NCBI GenBank assembly: GCA_010015655.1
Contig: ML976714.1
Span: 24,829-88,828, forward strand
DNA from: Bimuria novae-zelandiae CBS 107.79
Lineage: Eukaryota; Ascomycota; Dothideomycetes; Pleosporales; Didymosphaeriaceae
Direction: 5' to 3'
DNA: 64,000 nt
Shown: piece after piece, positions 10,795-22,511 of the stretch
Layout: the number at the start of each line of letters is the position of its first letter
How positions within the stretch are numbered: position 1 is the stretch's first letter
Notes under the pieces: generated by a model
The model's database searches: none
What the model saw: the letters and a program-made list of their open reading frames with translations, nothing else
Told to the model about the DNA's origin: nothing
Made by a program: the position numbers and the translations under genes

Positions 10795-13386
10795 ATGCCT
10801 GCCAAAGCCACCCCAAAGAAAAGCACTGCCAAACCGAAGACTGCCTCATCGAAGGGGAAAATCGATGTGAAGCAGACAACACTCGTACCTACCGACTGGG
10901 CTAAGAAGGCAGCTGCGAATAATGCACGCCAGAAGCCCAAAGCTACGCCTAACGGCAACATTTTGACCTTCTTCAAGAAAGCGGAGGAGCTCAACAGCAG
11001 AATCTTCTTGCCAGGTCGGACCGCGGATACATCGATTGTAATCGGCGACGACGGGGAGGTTGCAGGCGGATGGAGCGACGAAACGCAGAATAGCATCGTA
11101 GAGACGGACGGTAGCGCGGAACGATACAACGAGAATGGTGGAAGCATCAAGAAGAGGAAACTGAGCAATGAGAATCTAGTGCCGGCATGTTCACCGTCAC
11201 CACCAGATGTGAACGACGTAGCGGCCAAGGCGCCCCCGGTCGAAGCTGTTCGGGAAAACCCACAGCCGCGCAAGAAGTCTGGTCCATTCGCAGACGACTC
11301 TGACTCAGAGGAAGAAGACGAAGTTTCATTTACTATCAGAGGTACGGTGAATAAACAGGAAACGATTGAAGACGACAAAGATTCTAAACCTTTCGAGGAA
11401 CCGGCTTCCACGGATAGCCCCGCGCCGCCCGCTGCCCACGTACCGGCACTGTTCAAGCCCGAGGAAACATCTCAGATTGGTGCAGAGGATTTTGACGAGT
11501 TCGAAGGCTTGGACGATGAAGACCTTTTAGAGGGCGAAGAGTTCGACGAGCGGCGATGGATGCAAGAACAACAGAGGCTGGAGATGGCAGAGGCGGGCTT
11601 CGAGGGCGACCCTGACGATTTCGATCCACCTTCATTGTTTCCAGAGGATACCGCGGACACGATCAGCGATAACAAGGCGGGTGATGCGCCATCATGCCCT
11701 CTTTGTAGCGCGCATTTGGCTGGTCTATCGGAACAGGAGGTCTCCCAGCATGTAAATGCGTGCCTGGATGGAAATCCAATCCCACTTCCGAAACCGATAG
11801 AGCCCGCAAGAGAGACTACCCCGACTGTGACAAACTCCAAAGTGTTCAAGCGACCGCCACGTCTTGCTAAGCCTGGTCAGCAGAACCCATTCCTTCTCGA
11901 AGAAACAAACGGTGCTCCCAAATCGGCATTTTCCAAGTTGATGTCAGGCCATGCTGAAGATGCTGCGTGGGCCTCTGCAGCTGATGCAGAGAAGGCTGCG
12001 AGAGGGAAACTGTCGTACCAGCGCACTTGTCCTTTCTACAAGATCCTTCCAGGTCTCTATATCTGCGTGGATGCGTTTCGCTACGGGGCCGTGAAGGGAC
12101 AGAATGCGTACTTCCTTAGCCATTTCCACAGCGACCACTACATCGGATTGACTGCCTCATGGAGTCATGGACCAATCTACTGCAGTAAGGTCACGGGCAA
12201 CCTCGTTCGGCAGCAACTACGTGTTGACCCGAAGTGGGTGGTCGATCTTGATTTTGAGAAGAAGACCGAAGTACCAGGAACCCAGGGCGTACACGTTACC
12301 ATGATTTCAGCCAATCACTGCCCCGGCAGCTCCCTATTTCTGTTTGAGAAGGAGATTGGCAAAGGAAAGAACTCGAAGCTGCAGCGAGTGCTGCATTGCG
12401 GTGATTTTAGAGCTTGTCAAGCCCATCTGGAGCATCCACTACTGAGACCTGACGTTGTCGATGCTGTCAGTGGGAAGAACAGGCAGCAGAAGCTCGACGT
12501 TTGCTACCTTGACACTACCTACCTCAACCCAAAGTATGCGTTTCCACCTCAGCAACAAGTCATTCAAGCCTGCGCCGACATGTGCGTGAGCTTGAACAAG
12601 GAAAAGCTCGACGAGAGTGACGGCTGGGAAAAGATGAAGAAGGAGCGCGCTGGCGAGGGTATGGTCAAGTTCATACAGAAGGCGACTGAAGCTGGGGTAG
12701 AAGCAGACAGCGACGAGCCGACTGAGACAAGTCCCGCAAAGATCGGCGTGAACAAACCGCGTGGCAAACTCCTCGTTGTAGTCGGAACCTACAGCATTGG
12801 CAAAGAGCGTATATGCATCGGCATAGCTAAAGCACTTGGTAGTAAGATCTACGCTCCAGCCGCCAAGCAACGCATCTGCCGCGCTCTTGAAGATCCGGAG
12901 CTCGACGCCCTCCTCACTTCCAATCCTCGCGAAGCCCAAGTTCACATGACCCCGCTTTTTGAAATCCGTGCTGAAACCTTGGACGATTACCTTCGCGATT
13001 ACAGTGATTGTTTCTGTCGGGCTGTCGGCTTCCGTCCCTCAGGCTGGAACTATCGACCACCCAAAGGCCGTTTTACAGAGTCGCCCTCGGTGAACACGGT
13101 ACTGTATTCGCAGAACTGGAAGAGCCAGTTCTCTATGCGCGACCTGACGCAGCATCGTGGTAGCACTAATCGAGCGAAGTGCTTCGGAGTGCCGTATAGT
13201 GAGCACAGCAGCTTCAGGGAACTGAGCATGTTTTGTTGCGCGATGCGGATAGACAAGATCATCCCTACGGTGAACGTGGGGAGCGCGAAATCGCGGGAGA
13301 AGATGAAAGGGTGGTGTGAGAAGTGGGCGATAGAGAAAAAGAAGAACGGGCTGTTCAAACTGGGTGAGGATGGTAGTGGTTGGTAG
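10795..13386 (+). CDS. PSO2: DNA interstrand crosslink repair nuclease, PSO2/SNM1 family
   Basis: A metallo-beta-lactamase/beta-CASP 5'-exonuclease that processes DNA interstrand crosslinks in the nucleus. The product is a single exon of 863 residues from ATG 10795 (context AAACCATGC). An upstream in-frame ATG at 10666 would add 43 low-complexity residues. It has a basic N-terminus, a PIP-box-like NGNILTFFKK (residues 49-58), acidic stretches, and a UBZ4-type C2HC finger CPLC...H...C (about 301-325). The catalytic domain has HFHSDH (near 443), NHCPGSS, HCGDFR and DTTYLNP. The DRMBL C-terminus has GTYSIGKERI and PYSEHSSFREL. All expected metal ligands are present, so it should be active. There is no sign of decay, unlike its left neighbours. 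Confidence 0.93.
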   Translation: MPAKATPKKSTAKPKTASSKGKIDVKQTTLVPTDWAKKAAANNARQKPKATPNGNILTFFKKAEELNSRIFLPGRTADTSIVIGDDGEVAGGWSDETQNSIVETDGSAERYNENGGSIKKRKLSNENLVPACSPSPPDVNDVAAKAPPVEAVRENPQPRKKSGPFADDSDSEEEDEVSFTIRGTVNKQETIEDDKDSKPFEEPASTDSPAPPAAHVPALFKPEETSQIGAEDFDEFEGLDDEDLLEGEEFDERRWMQEQQRLEMAEAGFEGDPDDFDPPSLFPEDTADTISDNKAGDAPSCPLCSAHLAGLSEQEVSQHVNACLDGNPIPLPKPIEPARETTPTVTNSKVFKRPPRLAKPGQQNPFLLEETNGAPKSAFSKLMSGHAEDAAWASAADAEKAARGKLSYQRTCPFYKILPGLYICVDAFRYGAVKGQNAYFLSHFHSDHYIGLTASWSHGPIYCSKVTGNLVRQQLRVDPKWVVDLDFEKKTEVPGTQGVHVTMISANHCPGSSLFLFEKEIGKGKNSKLQRVLHCGDFRACQAHLEHPLLRPDVVDAVSGKNRQQKLDVCYLDTTYLNPKYAFPPQQQVIQACADMCVSLNKEKLDESDGWEKMKKERAGEGMVKFIQKATEAGVEADSDEPTETSPAKIGVNKPRGKLLVVVGTYSIGKERICIGIAKALGSKIYAPAAKQRICRALEDPELDALLTSNPREAQVHMTPLFEIRAETLDDYLRDYSDCFCRAVGFRPSGWNYRPPKGRFTESPSVNTVLYSQNWKSQFSMRDLTQHRGSTNRAKCFGVPYSEHSSFRELSMFCCAMRIDKIIPTVNVGSAKSREKMKGWCEKWAIEKKKNGLFKLGEDGSGW

Positions 13387-13877
13387 CGATCAAATGAGAT
13401 GTTTCGTACGTTGCTGGATTTGAGAGTGCTTCATCAGCGTGGGATCCGTCCGCTACTTCCACTATGCAACCGCTTCTTCTCGACACAGTTCTCGCTGAGT
13501 TCACAAAGTTGACGGAAGCCACAAATCGATCCTGCTTGGCCTTGCATGTGGCTTGGAAGCAGAGGCCCGTTCGTTGCATTTGGTACTTTCATCTGTGGGG
13601 CCCATGCTGCAGTCGTCGCCAATGTAAACTCCTTTGGCCCCGTTCACTCGTTCACCTCAACTTCGCCGTCAGTCTTGTCAGCATTTAACAAGCACTGGAG
13701 CAACAGCCTTGACGGTGCGCAAGACACCGGCGGAACACTTTCACCGGTAGGCCCTCGCGTACCTAAAATACCTCGACCACAATTCTATTTATCTACCCTC
13801 TTCTGTTCGACACCTCACCTTCAACAAGCACCAAGCTATCGAAATCAACTCCAGTCTCTATTACCTTGACTGCCACA
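13387..13877. other. intergenic region between PSO2 and the G-patch gene
   Basis: About 490 bp without a supported gene. It holds the 3' flank of PSO2 and, with a pyrimidine-rich tract near 13790-13860, the likely promoter and leader of the next gene. Confidence 0.4.
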
Positions 13878-15421
13878 ATGTCTGGCTTCGCAGCGAAGAT
13901 GATGGCCACGATAGGCTACATCGTAGGCCAGGGTCTCGGCAAGCAAGGTGAAGGCATCCTTGCGCCCGTCGAAGCAACCACAATCGCGAGCAAGCAGTTC
14001 GGTTTCGGATACACCGAGACATTCCGTCCACACGCTGCGGCTACCGAAGAAGTGAATACTCCCAAGGTAGACTCCTCTACCGCTATGCGTATCCGTATTC
14101 ACAACAGCCTTCCCGAACATATTGCGAAGATTTCCGCAATCACGATTCAGGAGGCGCAATCAAAGACATCCTCGGCGAAACCCACAACACCGCATACGTC
14201 ATCTTCGAGACAGAGACGCACGCCGAGGCTGCGCTATCACTCCACGGTCAAGAACAAGACTACAGTCCCGACCTCTCAGTCGAGCTCGTCAGCGAAGAAG
14301 ACCTACCCAAAGACCCGCGACACCAGCTCACCCATGACCCACCAAATCAACAAGATCCAGGCGACTGCACTGTACGTGTCACGGGCCTGACCGCCGACAG
14401 AGCCGCACTACGCTCCCTCCACCGGCTCTTCAAAGAAGACATCGAAGCCGCCAAGGAGGCGGACGAGGACTTCTACGACCACGCCATCATCGACGGCCGC
14501 TGCGCTGCGCTCATCCGCTTCCCCACGCCCGAACGCGCGCAGTACGTTGTAGACGCGTGCGACGCGTGCGCCTGCGAGTCTCACGGGCACGAGACGAATC
14601 CGCTGCGAAACCGTGGCGTTACGCCTATCCATGTGCGTGTCGTGCCGGACTGGCACATGGACTTGCTCATACAGCTGCGAGAGGAGGAGTGGGAGCGCGG
14701 TGGTAAAATGGAGGTTTGGGTTGGGGGACTGGACGCGGAGCTTGGGGAGGGGTGGGCGAAGTATGTGCGGAATATGTTTCCCCCGGTTCGTATTCAGGTG
14801 TGGGAGAAGAAGGTTGGGGAGGTGGATGCGGTGGTTGCGATGAGTGGGGAGGATGCTGAGGGGTGGTTTGAGGAGTATCCGGAGGGCGTGGAGGTAAGGG
14901 GGAGGAGGTGGCATCCGGTGCAGCGGGCTTGTCAAACTGGCGATGAGGACCTCTGGGATTAGGATGGGGAGGGTTGGGGAACGCCTGCGTCTGGATCGAT
15001 CGCCCCTGAGCCCACGGCCTCGGACACTGCGAAGACCTCCGGTCTGTTCCTTGAGGATTCTGCGCCCGCTCCAACGCAACCAGCAAGCGCATCACCGATT
15101 CGTGTCGACAAGCAACCCACACATACTCCCACCAACACAACCCTCCCGAACCACTCCGCCACCGCCCGCCCTCCACCGTCCCCGAACCAATCCACAAGCG
15201 TAAAGCTCACGAACCTCCCATCCAACACTTCCCACCACGATATCCGCAAGCTCTTCAAGGGCATTGCGATCAAGCCTATCTTCATCAACCGGGGAGATGG
15301 CTACGGCTTTGTTGGACTGCATTCGCATGAGGACGCTCGCGATGCGGTGCGTTGGCTGGATGGGTGGAAGATGCGTGGGCAGGCTGTGGGGGTTAGAGTT
15401 GCTGCGGCGAGGAGGGTGTGA
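13878..15421 (+). CDS. G-patch and RRM RNA-binding protein (three exons)
   Basis: The likely exons are 13878-14051, 14108-14893 and 14963-15421. Intron 1 (GTGAAT..ACAACAG, 56 nt; a 41-nt alternative starts at 14067) restores the long downstream frame. Intron 2 (GTAAGG..GGGATTAG, 69 nt) removes an in-frame TAG at 14960. The protein begins with a G-patch (MMATIGYIVGQGLGKQGEGI), has a central RRM-like region including VTGLTADRAALRSLHRLF, and ends with an RRM: SVKLTNLPSNTS as RNP2-like and GDGYGFVGL as RNP1, near 15206-15415. G-patch/RRM proteins act in pre-mRNA splicing, often by activating DEAH helicases. If intron 2 is wrong, the protein ends at 14962 without the last RRM. Confidence 0.75.
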
Positions 15422-17169
15422 GTGGTTGTGATGGGGTTATTTGGCGACGTATACGAGGGTGAAGTGCTTGATGAGGGATGGTTTCTCTGTGGGGCGACGG
15501 AAGAAAGGGATAGAATAGAGGGGAGGTGGAATAGACGGAGAAAGATGTGAGAGTAGTCATCCGAGCACGCCAATGCCATTCCCGTCTCCTTCATAAATTC
15601 GCAGCATGTCCCAGTATGATAGTCTAACACAAGTGGATGAAAGTTGATGATCTCGTTCGCGGTTGCACCTGCACCTGGCATTAGTGGTACTGTGTCTTCT
15701 TCCTTTTCCAACTCGATATTCCACAACTGCCCTGACCGGCTCGTCGTCCATAGCACCTCTGATATTACATTACTTGCAGCCGCGAGTTATACCGGATCGT
15801 GATTCTCCAATCCGCTCTTTGTGTACCGGTATGGAGGCACTTCCGCTTTCCGAGCAGCCTTCATTCCACAAACCTTAAAGCACGTCTCCTCGGTTCCAAG
15901 GTTGGCAACGCTCGCACGTTGCGCCGGGTGCGCTTGCCTTCTGACATCACGGCCTTGCCAACTGCAGCGACGGACAGGTACCCGCAGAAAGTAACTTTTG
16001 CTATCACGATGGTAACAATGACAATCCACCAATTCGCTATAGGAGAGCGGCTGGCGACCTCAGGAAATTTCCGTAACGCAGGAACGAGATTGCGGTGAAA
16101 CGACCCGCTTGCCGCGCACCCTGCTAACACTTGTTGTAGCGGAAGCAGGACAGAAGCGTCCGCTTAAGCGGCGAACGACCCACTCTGCCATCAACGCAGG
16201 TACGACAAGATTCGCATGAGGCTCTGAATTTCCCGTCCGCCATAGCGTCAGTCGAAGGTGAGGTGAGTGATCGACGGCGCTTACCTCGACCGTGCAGCGC
16301 TAGCAAGGATCCCCGGAGAAACTGCCCCAGTGTTGTTCCGCACCTCAACGTCATCCTGTGCGAAGCTTTCGCGACCGAACCTGCTTTACATGTGGCAGCG
16401 CGGCACCACGGCCTGTGATATCACGTTACGGAAAACGCCACAGGATGCAGTACTAGGGATGCGGGCTCGCGATGCGCAGCATCTATGGAGGCATATCGCC
16501 ACGGAGCTGTCGATCGGGCCTGTACTCTCCACAGGGAGAGCAGGGAATCGCAGAGCTGTCGAAGAGGTAGGCACGAGGGAGCCATGGAAGCTGCAACTGT
16601 CTGCCTGCCCGAGAAGGCAACTACGACCCTGTGTCTCGTGAGAGGAAGGAGCGTTCATCCATCCTGCATACGTAGAAGGATGGATATCGCTTACGCATTT
16701 CCGCGTACAGCTCCTCCTACCTCCCATCCCATTACCACTCGAACCGCCGCCTTGGCGGCCCCCCGCGGCATGCAATCGTCGATGCATCATCCTGCACTCC
16801 GTCCAGCCACAGCACCAGGGAGGCAACTACCCGTTCGTGTCCCACCAACTAGCTCCAAGCTTCCGCTCTGGAGCTGACGCCCCGCTCGAGCTGGAGCAGT
16901 GACGCAATGTCTCTGCTCCCACAGCATGCTCTGTCGCACACGGTGCTCTCAATGGCTCACAAAACAGGTTCTGGCACTGCATCCTTCGCCTCTTGCGGCG
17001 CGAGCTACCCCTGCTGCTGTAACTTGTACCTCAGCACCAGTCAGGAGCTCCAGCAATACGTCATGTTGAAAAAACGTAGCCGGTTACAGGACGACTGCTC
17101 CCATATATTCTAGTCCACCCATGCTCCGCTGCCTCTTTTCTTCCACAGACGTAGCCCGTCAAACGATAT
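15422..17169. other. 1.7-kb gene-free stretch
   Basis: Both strands show only short ORFs without recognisable motifs or splice patterns. The last several hundred bases, with pyrimidine-rich runs before ATG 17170, are likely promoter and leader of the LEA-like gene. Nothing else is supported. Confidence 0.4.
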
Positions 17170-20100
17170 ATGCCCCATTCTGCATCCAATTCCTACACGT
17201 ATTACTCGTTCCCCCCAACCCCTAATCGGAACTCCCCCCGTTCCCAACGTTCACGATCCATTTCCAGTAACGCTTCTGCTGCTTCGCAACGAACTTTACG
17301 AACTACACGAGAACCACTTCCAGAACTAGAACTCGACGACGACGACACAATGCCTTCTCCCGCCGCCGGAAAGAGTGAAACCCCCCGCACTCCGACCAAG
17401 CTTGGCAGGAAGGCCCAGTCAGGTGCCCCCAAGCTAGGCAAGAAGCAAGAGGCGTCACAGTCAGAAACCACTCTGCGGAACACGGCAGAGGATGCTCCGG
17501 AGAACGTTCAAGACACCAAGGGTCAGGCAGAAGAAGCTGCTGACGATGCTCAAGGCAAGGTCTCCCAAGCAGGAGACGACCTAGAGCAGGCCGAGCCGAA
17601 GCCAATTGACGAGGCGGAAGAGGCCGCTGGCGACGCCAAGGAGAAGGCTGAAGATACTGCCGGCGATGTGAAAGAGAAGGCCGACGACACTGTAGAAGCC
17701 GCTGAGGAGGAGGCAGAAGAGACCGGCGACGATGCCGATGATGCGACTCAGAAGGCCGGAGAAGAGGGTGAGGAAGGTGAGGGTGAAGCTGATACCCAGG
17801 ACACCGAGGACGACGCCGAAGACGCCGCCACCGAGACCGCTTCCAACGCCAAGTCTGCTGGCGAGGGCGCCTTGAGCGGCGCTCGCGGACTTGCGGGACG
17901 AGCTCAAGGCCTGGCTGGCAAGGCTTCTGAGGATCCGCAAGGCGCCGCACAGGATGCGGGCGACGAAGCTAAGCAGGCAGGCGATGATGCCCAGGATACC
18001 GCTGGTAGTACTGCCAATGAGGCTCAAGACACTGCCAAGTCCGCTGCCGACGATGCCCAGGACACTGCCCAGGACACTACCGATGATGCTCAGGCCACTG
18101 CTCAAGACACTGCCGATGCTGCTCAAGACACCACTCAGGACACTGCCGACCAAGCCAAGGATACCGCCGAAGATGCTACCCCCGATCTCGGTGTTCTCAA
18201 GGGTTTGGAAGTGGATGAGGAAGGTCTCATTCACGACAGCGAGGGCAAGCCCATCGGACGTCTCGTTGAGGGTGATGCTGAGGACCTCGCTGGGTACGCT
18301 ATTGGTGATGGTGGCGAGATCCTCGACGATGATGGTGACCTCGTTGGCCGTTGCGAGCTTCTCCCTGAAGTTGCCCAGGACCAGTTGAAGCAAGCCCAAG
18401 ATGCTCAGGATGGTCCCAAGATGCCTCCTCTCAGCATCCTCAAGGGGCTCAAGGCCGACAAGACCGGCCAGATCCTCAACGAGGATGGCGATTTCGTTGG
18501 CCACATCGTCGAGGGCGACCCATCAGAGATCCAAGGCCGCGAGTTCGATGAGAACGGCGAGATCCACGATGAAGACGGCAACTTGCTCGCTCGAGCAGAG
18601 CTCCACCCCGACGCCGCTGATCTCGTGGATCAGGACGCGGATGAGGAAAATGATGAAGAGGAGGGTGATGGTGCTGTTGATGGCGTTGCCGATGAGGCGA
18701 CTGGCGCTGCCGAAGTCGCCAAGGACACCGCCGAAGAAGCCGCTGAAGAAACTCCTGCTGACATTGAGGACGAGCTTCCTGGCGTTGACGCGATTGAGGG
18801 CATGGAAGTCAACTCCTCTGGAGACGTTGTGAACGACGACGGCGACGTTGTTGGCCACCTCGTAGAAGGCTCCGTCACCGACGCCAAGGGTCTCACCGTC
18901 AACGACAAGGGCGAGGTTGTCGATGCTGACGGCAATGTTCTTGGCAAGGTTGAACTTGCCGAAGGAGCTGCTGAGAAGCTCAAGGAATTAGCTGCCGGTG
19001 CCCTGGATTTGCGCATCCTGGAGGGCCTCAAAGTCAACAAGAAGGGCAAGATCCTTGACGCCGAGGGTGAGGAGATCGGCGAGTTGAAGGAAGGTGACCT
19101 CAAGGACGCCGCTGGCAAGACGGTCAACGACAAGGGCGAAGTCTTGGACAAGGATGGCAACGTCGTTGGCAAGGTCGAAGTCGTACCCGGCGAGGCTGCC
19201 TTCGAAGCCATCAAAGCACTCAAGGAGAGTCTTGGTGAGACCGAGGAAGATGGAGAGGCCGATGAGGAGGCTGAGAAGGAGCCTGAAATCATCGAAGTCA
19301 CCCCTGAAATCCACGAGCTTGAGGGCTTGAAGGTCAACAAGAAGGGCCAAGTCTTGGATGAGGAAGGCGAGCCGATCGGTGAGCTCGAAGAGGGCGACGT
19401 CAAGGAGTGCGCCGGCAAGAAGATCAACGCCAAGGGCGAGGTGCTTGACAACGATGGCAACGTCATTGGCAAGGTCAAGGCTCTTCCTCAGATGCGCGAG
19501 GCTCCCGAAGAGCCCGAGATCAAGGAGGTTGAGATCACTCCCGAGCTTGATACCCTCGAGGGTCTCAAGGTCAACAAGAAGGGTCAGGTTCTTGACGAGG
19601 AAGGCGAAGTCATCGGTGAGCTCGAAGAGGGCGATCCCAAGGAGTGTGCCGGCAAGAAGATCAATGCCAACGGTGAGGTCCTTGACAAGGATGGCAACGT
19701 CATCGGCAAAGTCAAGACGCTGCCGAAGATGGTCGAGCAGAAGGTTGGCGAGGCTGAGGATGCCGCAAACGAAGCCGAAGATGCTGCTGAAGATGCGCAG
19801 GACGCCGTCGAGGAGGCTGGGGAGGATGCGGAGAACGCTGAGGAAGACGACGGTCGTCCACCTCTCTCCATTCTCGAGGGCCTTACAGTCAACAAGTCCG
19901 GCAAGCTCATCGACTCCAACGGCAACATTGTCGGTGAGCTCGTTGAGGGTGACGCCAAGAAGCTCTCCAAGGCCGGCACCACGGCCGATTCTGAGGGGCA
20001 GTTCTGGGACAACAAGGGCCATGTCATCGGCCGTGCTCAGACTGTACCTCAGGAAGAAGCCGAGGAAGAGGCTCCATTCGCCGGTCTCGAAGGCCTCATT

Positions 20101-22511
20101 GTTGTCAAGGGCGGCTTCGTCGAAGACGAGAACGGCAACCGCGTTGGCCAGGTCGTCGAAGGTGACGCCAAGAAGCTTGTCGGGCGCGCTGTCGACGAAG
20201 ACGGAGATATCATTGACAAAAAGGGTTCAGTTGTTGGCCACGCCGAACGCTACGACGAGCCTGAAGAGGAGCCGGAACCGGAAGCTGAAGCCATTGACCT
20301 CTCTGACCTCGAGGGCCGGACCGTCAACAAGCAAGGCAACGTCATCGGCAACGAAGGTGTACCGATTGCCCGTGTCGTTGAGGGCAACCCCAAGGAGCTT
20401 GCCGGCCGCAAGATCGACGACCAGGGCCAAATCTGGAATGACTCCGGGAAGGTCATCGGCCGTGTTGAGCTCATCCCTCTAGAGGAGCGCGAGGCCAAGC
20501 CTGAAGGCCCCTTCGCCGGTCTGCAAGGCCTTCGCGTTGTTCCTGACGGCAAGATCGCTGATGAGGACGAGAACATCGTTGGTCAGATTGTTGAAGGCAA
20601 CCCCAAGCGTCTCGTGGGCATGGCTGTTGATGAGGATGGTGACATTCTCGACAAGTACGGCAACGTCAAGGGCCATGCTGAGCCACTTGAGGAGGAGGAA
20701 GAGGCTGAGCCTGATGACCTTTCCATCCTTGATGGTCTCACCCTCAACAAGCAGGGTTACCTTGTCGACCAGAACGGAACGCCAATTGGTCGTCTCGTTG
20801 AGGGTAACCTCGGCGACCTTGTTGGTCGCAAGTCTGATGACGAGGGTCAGATCCACAACGATACCGGCAAAGTTGTCGGTCGTTGCGAGTTGATCCCAGA
20901 GAACGAGCGCGTCCAGCGCCAGGAGGGTCCTTTCGCAGGACTGGAAGGTCTGCGCGTCGTTAAAGATGGATTTGTCGAAGATTCAGACGGCAACCGTGTC
21001 GGACAGATCACCGAGGGCGATCCCAAGAAGCTCGTTGGTAACCGCGTCGACGAAGACGGCGATATCATCGACAAGTACGGCAACGTCAAGGGTCATGCTG
21101 AACCTTGGGAGGAAGAGGAGGAGCCCGAGGTCGATCTCAGCGCTCTTGCTGGCTGCACCGTAAACAAGGCCGGTAATGTCGTCGACTCTTCCGGTACCAT
21201 CCTTGGCCGTGTTGCCGAAGGTGACCCATCCACCATGATCAGCAAGAAGGTTGATGGCCAGGGCCAGATCTGGGACAACGCTGGTAACGTCATCGGTCGC
21301 GCTGAGCTCGTGCAGGGTGTCTCTTCTGGACCCGAGGGACCATTTGCTGGCTTTGATGGCAACACTGTCGCCAAAGATGGCACCGTTCAGACGCCTAGCG
21401 GAGATATCATCGGCCGCGTCATCGAGGGTGATGTCAAGAAGCTTGTTGGCCACACGGTCGATGAGGACGGCGACATCACTGACAAGAACGGCAATGTCAT
21501 TGGTAAAGCCGAGCGCTGGGAGCCTGAGGAGAAGGAGCGCCGCATCAACCCCATGTCTGGCATGCACGTCAACAAGGAGGGTGAGGTTCGCGACCAGAAC
21601 GGTGATATCATTGGCCGTCTCACTGCTGGCGACCTTGGTCACTGTGCCGGCCTTGAGATTGACGACAATGGCTATGTCGTTGATAACGATGGCAACAAGG
21701 TCGGAGAAGTCACCCTGCTTGAGAATATCCAAGAAGAGGAGGAAGAGGAGCATGAGGAGACCGAGGAGGAGAAGCAGCGCCGTGAAGACGCTGAGCTTGC
21801 TGACAAGATGGCCAACATCTGTCAGCAGACGCTTGAGCGCGTCCAGCCCATTATGAAGCAGATCACAGAGGTATGCATCTTCAACCTTTCGATATCTCTC
21901 CCAGTGAACTAACAGATCTACAGCATATCGAGCAAGCAGACCGCACGCCGCGCGACGAACTCGACGAAGAAGAGCTCGTCAACAACGTCAAGCCCCTCAT
22001 CATGGAGGGTTCCCGCATCCTGGAAGAATGCAACGGCGCCCTCCGTGGCCTCGACCCCGATGGTCGTATCGCCGCCCAAGCCAAGGGCCGCGCTCAGACT
22101 CGCGACGCCACGCCAGAGGAGTACCGTCTCGCCGACTGCCTCAAGGAACTCACGACGACTGTCGTCACCACCATCGACAACGCGAAGAAGAAGATCTCCG
22201 ACATGCCTCACGCCAAGAAGAAGCTCAACCCGCTCTGGTGTCTGCTCACCGAGCCCCTGTTCCAGATCATCGCTGCCGTTGGTCTACTGCTCACTGGTGT
22301 GCTCAACCTCGTTGGCAGGCTGCTTAACGGTTTGGGTCTCGGTGGTCTGGTCAACGGTCTGCTGGGTGGTCTTGGCATCAACAAGCTGCTCGGCGGTCTG
22401 GGTCTTGGATCAGTATCTGAGATGCTGGGCGGTGGTGACAAGAAGGACAAGAAGAAGGGTGGAGGTGTGAGCAACTTGCCGATCGTCGGCGGTCTGCTGG
22501 GCAAGAAATAA
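17170..22511 (+). CDS. giant LEA-like protein with 15 DUF3659 repeats
   Basis: The exons are 17170-21870 and 21924-22511, with a 53-nt intron (GTATGC donor, CTAAC branch, CTACAG acceptor) in phase 0, giving 1762 residues. The N-terminus is Ser/Pro-rich. Residues ~100-340 form an Ala/Asp/Glu/Lys/Gln-rich LEA-like helical repeat (DDAQDTA units). Residues ~345-1530 hold 15 DUF3659 repeats of about 56 residues, each shaped like LEGLKVNKKG..LDEEGE.IGEL.EGD....G..IN..GEVLDNDGNVIGK. A conserved C-terminal domain (HIEQADRTPRDELDEEELV..., DUF6987-like) includes a hydrophobic segment (LFQIIAAVGLLLTGVLNLVG) and a Gly/Leu-rich tail. Family members are linked with stress or cell-structure roles, but the function is not established. 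A second in-frame ATG at 17350 is a possible start. Codon use is strongly GC-biased, which makes long spurious antisense ORFs. Confidence 0.88.
18190..21720 (+). repeat. 15 tandem DUF3659 coding repeats
   Basis: Fifteen units begin near LKGLEVDEEG (18196) and end near NKVGEVTLL (21720). Units 4-6 are close copies of each other. Units 7-14 alternate between two subtypes: one with QIW/QIH and GRAELI-like ends (7, 9, 11, 13) and one beginning after PFAG and ending VDEDGDI.DKYGNVKGHAE (8, 10, 12, 14). This suggests growth by duplication of a two-unit block. Confidence 0.85.

Noticed and set aside
14408..15288. Antisense ORFs of 109-223 codons over the G-patch/RRM gene
   Set aside because: They overlap a well-supported spliced gene and are Pro/His/Arg-rich shadows.
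17202..21753. Long antisense ORFs (up to 344 codons) opposite the LEA/DUF3659 gene
   Set aside because: They arise from the GC-rich, repetitive Asp/Glu/Lys/Gly codons of the sense gene and are Leu/Ser/Val-rich without any domain or splice support.
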